64,000 bases of DNA. Origin: DATJGF01 sp035495315 (GTDB lineage: Bacteria; Verrucomicrobiota; Verrucomicrobiia; Limisphaerales; UBA8199). The stretch spans positions 6,315 to 70,314 of the forward strand of contig DATJGF010000232.1 in NCBI GenBank assembly GCA_035495315.1, read 5' to 3'. This document shows positions 8,838-15,982 of this stretch, piece by piece; the first letter of the stretch is position 1, and every line of letters begins with the position of its first letter. Made by a program: the position numbers and the translations under genes. Under the pieces are notes generated by a model that was not told where the DNA came from, made no database searches, and was given only the letters and a program-made list of their open reading frames with translations.

Positions 8838-9707
8838 CTAGCAGCGCGGATACCGGCCAACTGCCATGAGGATTCCTTGGAGCAGAGCGTAAGGATTCGG
8901 TGGGCAACCGGGGATATAAACATCGACCGGAATGACTTTATCCACCCCGCCGAGGCACGCGTAATTCTGGCCAAAGATGCCGCCGCTGCAACCGCAAGCG
9001 CCGACGGCGACCACCAGCCGCGGGGCTGGAGTAGCATCGTAGGTCTTTCGCAAAGCCAATTCCATGTTGCGTGAGACTGGACCTGTGACCAGCAACATGT
9101 CGGCATGCCGCGGCGAGGCAACAAAGTGGATGCCGAAACGCTCGATGTCGTAGATGGGGCTGTTCAGGCCAACGATCTCGATTTCGCAACCGTTGCAAGA
9201 ACCCGCATCGACTTCGCGGATGTGTAATGAGCGGCCGAGTACTTTGTGGATCTGTTGCTTTAACTGGGGGCCTAATACTTCAATTGATTCTGGATCGGAG
9301 CTTGAGGCTCGTTTTAGGGTTCCTTGGTCATTGGCCGGCTGATCCCCCAAATGTATGTGCGTATCATTTGCCCCCAGACGATAGAAGGCGGTTGAAATTA
9401 AATCCCGTCTGCGAGAAGTAGACAACTCTGTGTCGCCGGTCATATGAATAGTGTCGTCAGCCTCGGCGCACAAACCACAGAAGGTGCATTTGCCGAGGTC
9501 AAACGTAACCTGTCTCACGTTCCCAGAAGGGGCGTACTCGATGGCGCCCGTTGGGCAAGCTGTGGCCGCAGGACGAGGGTCTTTCCATTTTGTGAAGTCA
9601 ATTTCCGGCCGACCGCGTCGTACCGGGGCATTGCCGTTTTGCGTCTCACGCGGAAAGGCGGTGGTAACGACGCCGGTGGCCAGGCTTTTACGAAGAATCT
9701 CAAACAT
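8838..9707 (-). CDS. Ferredoxin-NuoB/HycG-like fusion subunit of an Ehr complex
   Basis: A 289-aa peripheral-arm subunit. Residues 1-90 form a HycF/NuoI-like domain with C51, C74, C77 and C80 (CPTGAI and CTFCGLC), enough for one [4Fe-4S] cluster; most HycF proteins carry two. Residues about 140-289 are NuoB/HycG-like and keep the four ligands of the proximal N2-type cluster: C171 and C174 (SCNGCEIEI), C238 (GACGCSGG) and C268 (PGCPPNPYALL). It is the last gene of the 8838-18033 operon and begins 2 bases after the stop of the NuoCD-like gene. It should relay electrons to the degenerate large-subunit site. Confidence 0.88.
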   Translation of the reverse strand: MFEILRKSLATGVVTTAFPRETQNGNAPVRRGRPEIDFTKWKDPRPAATACPTGAIEYAPSGNVRQVTFDLGKCTFCGLCAEADDTIHMTGDTELSTSRRRDLISTAFYRLGANDTHIHLGDQPANDQGTLKRASSSDPESIEVLGPQLKQQIHKVLGRSLHIREVDAGSCNGCEIEIVGLNSPIYDIERFGIHFVASPRHADMLLVTGPVSRNMELALRKTYDATPAPRLVVAVGACGCSGGIFGQNYACLGGVDKVIPVDVYIPGCPPNPYALLQGILMAVGRYPRC

Positions 9708-9709
9708 AA

Positions 9710-11305
9710 TCAGCGATCGGTTCCGGAGTACGACAGGTTGAAGCTCTTATTCACGACCGGAAAATCCGGGATGATATTGCCGAGGATGGCTTCGCTCAGA
9801 GCGGGCCAATTCTGTAACGAAGGATCTTTGATTTTGCACCGGGCAAGCCGACCTCCTCCGGCGCTACGGATCCAATGGAAGATCTCTCCGCGCCAGCCCT
9901 CGACGTATCCGAGCGCGACGGCGTCGGCCGGCAAATCGGGCACTTTGACGCGTATGGGTCCGAGTGGCAATTGGTCGATGAGCTGCTTGATAATCGAAAG
10001 CGACGCGGCGACTTCATCGATACGCACCTGCATCCGTCGCAGGACATCGCCTTCCTGGTACACGGGTATGACAAAATTGAGGCGGGAATAAGCCGCATGT
10101 GGATGATCACGGCGCAGGTCGTGGTCGAATCCAGACGCGCGACCGGCAATGCCGACCACGCCGAGGTCGCGCGCGGTTTCGGGTTTGAGTATGCCCGTGG
10201 TTTCAAGACGGTCGCGGGTAGAGGAAGATTCGCGGATGAGATTAACCAGCGAGTCGAAATCCGGCTGCAATTCATCTACGAATTGAGCAATAGCTTGCAG
10301 TTGGTCAGGGTTCCAATCAAAGCGGACCCCGCCGATACAGGCCATGCCCCGCAGTAATCGGTTTCCCGTGAGTCGCTCGTTGAGGCAGAGCACGCTTTCT
10401 TTAAGTCGCATCGCGTGTGCGTTAGCGACGACAAACGCCACGTCGGTCGCAATGGCCCCGATATCAGCAATATGGTTGTAGAGTCGCTCAAGTTCGAGGC
10501 AGAACGTCCGCAAGACCCGCGCGCGCTCAGGTGGCTCGACATTGCCAGCGCGTTCGATCGCATGGCAGAAAGCAGTCGCGTGGGCAAAACTTGAGTCACC
10601 CGATATACTCTCGGCTAGCCGCACTCCGTGAGCGACCGGAATATTTTCAAAGATTTTCTCGGTGCCCTTATGAGTGTAAAAGAGGCGAATTTGCAGATAG
10701 AGCACGGGTTCGCCCGCGACGCTGAAGAGGAAATGGCCAGGCTCGATGATCCCGGCATGAACAGGACCGACAGGTACTTGAAAAACTCCTTCGCCTTCCA
10801 CCTGGCGGAATTTGTGGCGTTCCCCCTGAAACTGTGGGAGTTGGGTTCGCAAATCGAAATCCTTCCGCAGGGGATAAACAGCGGGCCAATCATCATGCAG
10901 CGCGCAGCGGCGGGGGTTAGGGTGGCCTTCGAGCCTCAGGCCGAAGAGGTCCTGGATTTCGCGTTCCTGCCAGTTAACCGCCGGGAGGGCATTGGTGAGG
11001 GAAGTGAAGACGGGCTGATCGGCTGACACAGGGACGCGCAAAATGATGAACCCATGTGCAGTGTCCAGTGCGAAGACATAGTACAAATGGAAACTCTGGG
11101 TATTCCGGCGTACATCGTCAGCGAACAAACTCACCAGCCGGCCGTCCCATTTTTTATAAAGCTGGGCGCAAAAGCCTGCGACCAAATCCACATTCCCATG
11201 AAAATAGATCTCGTTGGGACGCGGCGCACGCACGTCGGCGATCCTCGTCCGGAATTTTTCCGCTAAGTCGGTGACAATTGGCTGCAGGGAAGACAGGACA
11301 TTCAT
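9710..11305 (-). CDS. NuoC-NuoD/HycE-like large subunit lacking all Ni-ligand cysteines (Ehr)
   Basis: 531 aa from the ATG at 11305, which overlaps the upstream stop as ATGA. Residues about 1-150 are NuoC-like (NWQEREIQDLFGLRLEGHPN, YPLRKDF) and about 160-531 NuoD/HycE-like (FYTHKGTEKIFE, LELERLYNHIADIG). In [NiFe] hydrogenases the N-terminal motif here is CGIC; this protein reads S235-G-D-S238 within AESISGDSSFAHATAF. The C-terminal CxxC is also lost: NLSYSGTDR replaces DPCYSCTDR, leaving S525 and G528. No Ni-Fe site can form. The length and surrounding sequence are intact, so this is a specialised homologue of the energy-converting-hydrogenase-related (Ehr) type, not a broken gene. The substrate is unknown. 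Confidence 0.9.
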   Translation of the reverse strand: MNVLSSLQPIVTDLAEKFRTRIADVRAPRPNEIYFHGNVDLVAGFCAQLYKKWDGRLVSLFADDVRRNTQSFHLYYVFALDTAHGFIILRVPVSADQPVFTSLTNALPAVNWQEREIQDLFGLRLEGHPNPRRCALHDDWPAVYPLRKDFDLRTQLPQFQGERHKFRQVEGEGVFQVPVGPVHAGIIEPGHFLFSVAGEPVLYLQIRLFYTHKGTEKIFENIPVAHGVRLAESISGDSSFAHATAFCHAIERAGNVEPPERARVLRTFCLELERLYNHIADIGAIATDVAFVVANAHAMRLKESVLCLNERLTGNRLLRGMACIGGVRFDWNPDQLQAIAQFVDELQPDFDSLVNLIRESSSTRDRLETTGILKPETARDLGVVGIAGRASGFDHDLRRDHPHAAYSRLNFVIPVYQEGDVLRRMQVRIDEVAASLSIIKQLIDQLPLGPIRVKVPDLPADAVALGYVEGWRGEIFHWIRSAGGGRLARCKIKDPSLQNWPALSEAILGNIIPDFPVVNKSFNLSYSGTDR

Positions 11306-12774
11306 AAGGAACCGGAAAGCAGATGAGCGGAATCCTGCAGCAGACCGTAAATAGGGCGCGGTAGAAAGATTCCCAGCGCAATAATGACGCAGGCGACCAG
11401 TATCATCGCAGTCATTTTCCAGGGGCATTCCCGGCCGGGCGAATTCGGCTCCGCGGCCGCTCCGAGATTCATGTTGGCCATGTGGACGAGGAATCCGACG
11501 AAGATAGTGACAACACCGACAATGAACAGCGCCGCCGCCCAGGGATGATTACCGTCTAGCGCGCCGCTTAAGGCGGTGAATTCGCTTTGAAAAATGCTGA
11601 ATGGCGGCGTGCCAGTTACCGCAAGCGTAGAAACCAGCAGCAATCCAGCGGTCCAGGGCAGGGTATGAATCACACCGCGGACTTTGCGGAAGTAAGGGGT
11701 ACCGAAATGCTGCTCGATATTACCGGTGGTGAAAAATAACAACGGCTTGGTGACAGCATGGAACAACATGTGCAAGACCGCTCCGAGTGCCCCGAGTTTG
11801 CCACCAAAGCCGAGCGCCGCAACCATGATCCCAGCGTGATCGATGCTCGAATAGGCGAGCAAACGGCGGAAGTTCCGTTGGACGAGGACGAACGGCGCTG
11901 CCAGAAGAATCGAGAATACGCCAAAGCCGATTAACATCACGCTAGGGAATCCATGGCCGAGGCATTTCTCCGCCAGGACGTCGAAGCGCATAATAGCGTA
12001 GATAGCACAATTGATGAAACCAGCCCCAAGCAAGGTGGCCGCCGGCACCGGCGCCTCGGAATAGGCATCGGGTTTCCAAGTGTGCATCGGTGCCAGACCG
12101 GCTTTAGTGCCGTAGCCCAGCAGCACCATCACAAAAGCCAACCGCATCGCTGTAGGATTTAACTTATCGGCGATTTCTATCAGCGCCGACCAGTTCATTC
12201 CTTGATGCGGATGCTCCCCGAGCACCTCCACCGCCGAGGAATAAGTGATCACGGTCCCGAATAACGCCAGGGAGATACCGACGCTGCCGATGATGATATA
12301 TTTCCAGCCGGCTTCGAACGAAGTCTTCTGGTTGTAGAAGGTCACCAATAATACCGAAGCTAATGTCGTGCTTTCAATGGCTACCCACATAACCCCCAGG
12401 TTATCAGCCAAAGGCGCCAACAACATCGCGCTCACGAAAATCGGCGCCAGCACGTAATAATGCCGCAATTGCGCTTGAGTGATACGGCCGGTATCCAGAT
12501 CGCGGCGGAAATAGCCCACTGCATAAATCCCGCAGACGAGTGCGACAAAAGCGGTTAGTCCGAGTACCAACGTGCTTAAAGAATCCGCGCGCAGAAAACC
12601 TCCCAAGGCGACAACCTTTCCTTCTTTACTCACATCCATGCCGACCAGAATGGAAAGCACCGCAACAATTCCGAACGCCAGGAGATTAGCCCGTTCCCAC
12701 CAGAGGCGCGAATTTATCAGCAAACAAAGCAGCCCGGTTAAGAACGGTATAAGCACCAATAGAATCAGTATCAT
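11302..12774 (-). CDS. NuoN/HyfF-like antiporter subunit (second copy)
   Basis: 490 aa from the ATG at 12774, in ATGA overlap with the preceding gene. It is a polytopic membrane protein of the Mrp/NuoLMN antiporter family with roughly 14 hydrophobic segments. Conserved pump elements are present: the TM5-type Glu in MWVAIESTTLASVLL, the TM7 Lys in GYGTKAGLAPMHTW followed by KPDAYSEAPVPA, and FALVQRN-like helix ends (FVLVQRNFRRLLAYSS). It should form a proton- or sodium-translocating channel in the membrane arm. It is a tandem paralogue of the next gene upstream (12771-14246); both resemble HyfF/HycC-short subunits. Confidence 0.88.
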   Translation of the reverse strand: MILILLVLIPFLTGLLCLLINSRLWWERANLLAFGIVAVLSILVGMDVSKEGKVVALGGFLRADSLSTLVLGLTAFVALVCGIYAVGYFRRDLDTGRITQAQLRHYYVLAPIFVSAMLLAPLADNLGVMWVAIESTTLASVLLVTFYNQKTSFEAGWKYIIIGSVGISLALFGTVITYSSAVEVLGEHPHQGMNWSALIEIADKLNPTAMRLAFVMVLLGYGTKAGLAPMHTWKPDAYSEAPVPAATLLGAGFINCAIYAIMRFDVLAEKCLGHGFPSVMLIGFGVFSILLAAPFVLVQRNFRRLLAYSSIDHAGIMVAALGFGGKLGALGAVLHMLFHAVTKPLLFFTTGNIEQHFGTPYFRKVRGVIHTLPWTAGLLLVSTLAVTGTPPFSIFQSEFTALSGALDGNHPWAAALFIVGVVTIFVGFLVHMANMNLGAAAEPNSPGRECPWKMTAMILVACVIIALGIFLPRPIYGLLQDSAHLLSGSL

Positions 12775-14246
12775 GGCTGTCCCTTGATGATTCCGGCCGC
12801 ATTCCACAACAATTGACGCACGGGGGCAGGCAGCCAAAGACTTAAGAGCAACAAGGCGCCAAGCAACAATCCCATCGCGGGTATTTCCTGCCAGGATGCG
12901 GACACTTTCGGGCGTTCCATTTTAGCGGCGCCAAGAAAGATGCGTGTCAGTTGGTATAAAATTCCACAAAACGAGGCGAGCAGGGCCAGCAGCAGGAGGA
13001 CACTGACCGAACGGTAACCGGCGGCAACACCGCCGTTCAGGATGGTCATTTCACTAAAGAATAGACCAAACGGAGGCAACCCGATCGCTGCAGTCGCGGC
13101 CAATCCCATGCACAGAACCGTCAGCGGCAGCGATTGAGTCAGTCCCGGACCGATCAGCCGGATCTGAAGTGTGTGGGTCGCCTGATGGATGTTGCCGGCG
13201 GCGAAAAAGAGGACCGGTTTTGTCAGGGCGTGATAACCCATGTGCAGCAAAGCTCCGAAAGTTGTCAGCGAAGAATTCAAGCCGATGGCAGCGCAAATCA
13301 GCCCGATATGTTCGAGGCTGGAGTAAGCCAATAGCCGTTTGAGATTTTTCTGAACCAGGATGAAGGGGGCAGCCAGGCACATGGAACCAAGGCCGAACAC
13401 CAAGAGGAGCGTGCCGCTAAAACTCGGACCCAGACAGGCGCTGGTAAGTATATGAAAGCGTAACAGGGCGTAGAGTGCGACTTTGAGGGAGACGCCGGAA
13501 AGCATCGCGCTGGTGGGTGAAGGGGCTTCGCTGTGCGCATCTGGCAACCAGGTGTGCATGGGAGCGAGGCCGGCTTTCGTTCCATAGCCGACAAGGACGA
13601 AGATCCAGGCCAATTTGATCATGCGCGGATCCAGGTTTCCGGCGACAGCCATCAGATGCGACCAATTGAAGCTGGGCAGAGAAGAGGATTGCCGATCAAT
13701 TGCGGCGGCGTAGGTAAAGACAGTGCCGAACAGCGCCAGAGCCAGGCCGAGACTGCCGAGTATGACATATTTCCACGCCGCCTCCAGTGAGGTGGCGCGA
13801 TTGTAAAGGGCGACCAGTAGTACCGAGGAAAGCGCAGTGGCTTCCAATGCGAACCACATCACTCCTAAATTGTTCACCAGGACCACAAGAAGCATTCCGC
13901 TGGTAAACAAAGGCGTCAGCACAAAAAACTCCTTAACCCGCCCAGGTGTGATTGCACCGGCCTGCAAATCTTTGCGAAAATAGCGACCGGCATAGAGCGA
14001 GGAAGCCAGCGACACGACGGAAATCAGCAAGACCATCAGAGAGCTCAAGGCGTCGGCGCGGAAAAACTCGTCACATTCAGTGACGACCTGCTGAGCCAGC
14101 ACAGCCTGCACCAACCGGACTCCGCCGATGAGAGTGAAGAGAAAAGCGACGACGTTAGCGGCACTCATCAGACGGCGCGAGGCAGTGAGGAGACAAGCCA
14201 ATGCCGCGAGCGCGGGTGCGGTCAGTATGGGAATCAGCAGGGGCAT
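12771..14246 (-). CDS. NuoN/HyfF-like antiporter subunit (first copy)
   Basis: 491 aa from the ATG at 14246 (MPLLIPILTAPALAALACLL). Longer in-frame starts lie inside the upstream HyfE-like gene and add a non-membrane tail. Antiporter signatures are MWFALEATALSSVLLVALYN (TM5 Glu), GYGTKAGLAPMHTWLPDAHSEAPSPTSAML (TM7 Lys) and FILVQKNLKRLLAYSSLEHIG. These match the NuoLMN/HyfF fold. It begins 10 bases after the HyfE-like stop and overlaps the next gene by 4 bases. Together with its tandem copy and the HyfB-like protein it gives the complex three pump-type subunits, as many as complex I. Confidence 0.88.
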   Translation of the reverse strand: MPLLIPILTAPALAALACLLTASRRLMSAANVVAFLFTLIGGVRLVQAVLAQQVVTECDEFFRADALSSLMVLLISVVSLASSLYAGRYFRKDLQAGAITPGRVKEFFVLTPLFTSGMLLVVLVNNLGVMWFALEATALSSVLLVALYNRATSLEAAWKYVILGSLGLALALFGTVFTYAAAIDRQSSSLPSFNWSHLMAVAGNLDPRMIKLAWIFVLVGYGTKAGLAPMHTWLPDAHSEAPSPTSAMLSGVSLKVALYALLRFHILTSACLGPSFSGTLLLVFGLGSMCLAAPFILVQKNLKRLLAYSSLEHIGLICAAIGLNSSLTTFGALLHMGYHALTKPVLFFAAGNIHQATHTLQIRLIGPGLTQSLPLTVLCMGLAATAAIGLPPFGLFFSEMTILNGGVAAGYRSVSVLLLLALLASFCGILYQLTRIFLGAAKMERPKVSASWQEIPAMGLLLGALLLLSLWLPAPVRQLLWNAAGIIKGQP

Positions 14247-14256
14247 GAATTTGGGC

Positions 14257-14934
14257 CTAGCCTCGCAGTTGGCTGAGTTTGCTGACGTCCATTGACGCGA
14301 AAGTCTCCCGGATACGATAGACGAGGATGCCCAATACCATGACGGCAACCATCACATCAAAAAAGATGCCCAACTCGACGACCAGCGGCATGCCATAGGT
14401 AGTGAGGGCAACGGCCGCAAGCATAACACCATTTTCAACGCTCAGCAGCGCCAGCACCTGCGTGATGGCTTTGCGGCGGTTGAACATCAGGAAGAAGCCG
14501 GTCAACAGGAGAGTGATAGCTATACCGAGGGTGTTATTGCCGAGGCGCTCGAGCGAAGTGAACGGCCGCGCAACAATGTATCCGAGCAAGGTGAGAAGTC
14601 CGCACACCAACATCGAGGCGGTGGAGTTGAGCAACGGTTCGATCTCCTGATGAATCTGGATGCGCCGCACCAGGCGGTTGAGGAGCCACGGCAGGAAAAA
14701 GACCTTGCCGACGAGGGTCAAAATCGCCACCGCGTAGACATGGCCAGCGTTATGAAAGAAGGCGATGATGGTCGCAATGCCGGCCAGCATCAAAGACTGC
14801 AGGGCGAAGAGCCGGATGCTGGTCAAGAGCATACGCTGCACCACCATCAACAGCTGAAGAACAAGCATGCCAGCAGCCAGGAGTGTGATCCATTGAGAGG
14901 CCAATTCAGATTGAGGGGCATTGGTGAAGCTCAT
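14257..14934 (-). CDS. HyfE-like (NuoK-like) membrane subunit
   Basis: A 225-aa hydrophobic protein with about six transmembrane segments. Its C-terminal two thirds look like the HyfE family, which corresponds to a NuoK-like helix bundle plus extra N-terminal helices. Visible segments include VLALLSVENGVMLAAVAL, where Glu sits in the membrane as in NuoK, and ELGIFFDVMVAVMVLGILVYRI near the C-terminus. The ATG at 14934 overlaps the stop of the HyfC-like gene (14931-14934). Its role is to link antiporter modules to the NuoH-like anchor in the membrane arm. Confidence 0.85.
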   Translation of the reverse strand: MSFTNAPQSELASQWITLLAAGMLVLQLLMVVQRMLLTSIRLFALQSLMLAGIATIIAFFHNAGHVYAVAILTLVGKVFFLPWLLNRLVRRIQIHQEIEPLLNSTASMLVCGLLTLLGYIVARPFTSLERLGNNTLGIAITLLLTGFFLMFNRRKAITQVLALLSVENGVMLAAVALTTYGMPLVVELGIFFDVMVAVMVLGILVYRIRETFASMDVSKLSQLRG

Positions 14935-15875
14935 TGGAACAGGAAAGTGGAAAGCAACGCGAGGGTGGCCAGGATGAACGCCGCACTGAGCAGATCGGGC
15001 ACGCGAAACAACCGCAATTTGGCATTCGTGGTTTCGACCAGCACGACGGCCGCCGCTAGTGCGAACAGTTTGGCGAGGAAGAACAGAACAGAGAGGCTTA
15101 CGTCACGGAGAGTGATTTCCGTCGCGATGCCGATCGGAAAAAAGATATTCACCAACAATGCCATGAGCACGAGCTGCTTGATCGAAGCGCTCCATTCGAT
15201 GAGCGCGAGATACCGCCCCGAGTACTCGAGGATCATCGCCTCGTGGATCATTGTGAGTTCGAGGTGCGTCGCAGGATTATCTACAGGAATGCGTCCGGTC
15301 TCGGCCAGCAACACGATGAACAAAGCGGCGAACGCCAAAACGTGCGCGGGGTTGAGCAGTTTCCACGCAGGGCCGTGCGCCGCGAGCAACATTTGGCTAA
15401 GATTGGTTGAACCAGCCGCGATGGCCACGGTGAATACCGCCAGCATCAAAGCCGGCTCAGCGATTGCCGCAATGGTCATCTCGCGGCTGCTCCCCATCCC
15501 GCCGAAGGCGCTCGCCGGATCGAGTCCGCCCAATGCCAGAAAGAAGCGTCCGAGGGCGAGCAAACCCACGAGGGCGAGCACACCGCCGAAGAGGCTTAAA
15601 GGCGCTGAGATGCTGATTAGAGGGACCATCAGTCCAGCCAATAAGGTTGAGAGAAACAGAACATAAGGCATGAACCGGAAAATCCAGGAGGCGTGCTCGG
15701 AAATGACCATGTCTTTGCGCAGAAATTTGGCCAGATCCAGGTAAGGTTGCCAAATGCGAGGTCCGCGCCGGTTTTGCAGTTTCGCCTTCCAGTTCTTGAT
15801 GCACCCGCTGATCAGGGGCGCCAGGAGGAGCAGCAAAGTAGTCTGCAAAATTATTGTTATCGCCGCATTCAGCAT
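14931..15875 (-). CDS. HyfC/NuoH-like membrane anchor subunit
   Basis: 314 aa from the ATG at 15875 (MLNAAITIILQTTLLLLLAP), preceded by a GGCGGG stretch. Upstream in-frame sequence is not membrane-like. Family motifs include LQNRRGPRIWQPYLDLAKFLRKD after TM1 and ETGRIPVDNPATHLELTMIHEAMILEYSG, the Glu-rich loop that contacts the peripheral arm in NuoH/HycD proteins. Roughly eight transmembrane helices are visible. It should couple the NuoB/NuoD-like arm to the antiporters. A 37-aa ORF bridges it to the HyfB-like gene upstream. Confidence 0.88.
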   Translation of the reverse strand: MLNAAITIILQTTLLLLLAPLISGCIKNWKAKLQNRRGPRIWQPYLDLAKFLRKDMVISEHASWIFRFMPYVLFLSTLLAGLMVPLISISAPLSLFGGVLALVGLLALGRFFLALGGLDPASAFGGMGSSREMTIAAIAEPALMLAVFTVAIAAGSTNLSQMLLAAHGPAWKLLNPAHVLAFAALFIVLLAETGRIPVDNPATHLELTMIHEAMILEYSGRYLALIEWSASIKQLVLMALLVNIFFPIGIATEITLRDVSLSVLFFLAKLFALAAAVVLVETTNAKLRLFRVPDLLSAAFILATLALLSTFLFQ

Positions 15876-15982
15876 AAACCCGCCTCGCCCATCGTGCTCA
15901 TCGTCCTGGTCCTCTTCGAACTGTTTCGCTTTGCCAAAAACTGCTCGAGGACGAGGGCGAGAACGATCAATTGAGTAATCAT
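15869..15982 (-). CDS. 37-aa coupled small ORF between HyfB-like and HyfC-like genes
   Basis: The ATG at 15982 lies in ATGA overlap with the HyfB-like stop (15979-15981). The frame encodes 37 residues: MITQLIVLALVLEQFLAKRN, then SSKRTRTMSTMGEAGLC. Its TGA (15871-15869) falls within the first codons of the HyfC-like gene that begins at 15875. The first about 17 residues form a hydrophobic helix followed by a basic stretch, like a one-helix membrane peptide. Every other junction in the operon is overlapping or within 10 bases, and this ORF fills the only large internal gap, which argues for translation. No family is recognised; it may be an accessory subunit or only a coupling peptide. Confidence 0.5.
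   Translation of the reverse strand: MITQLIVLALVLEQFLAKRNSSKRTRTMSTMGEAGLC

Noticed and set aside
9710..11305. Reading the large subunit as a functional [NiFe] hydrogenase
   Set aside because: All four Ni-coordinating cysteine positions are Ser or Gly in an otherwise intact frame.
14650..15666. Plus-strand frame of 338 codons across the HyfE/HyfC-like genes
   Set aside because: It is antisense to two well-supported membrane subunits with clear motifs and overlapping starts; composition is not protein-like.
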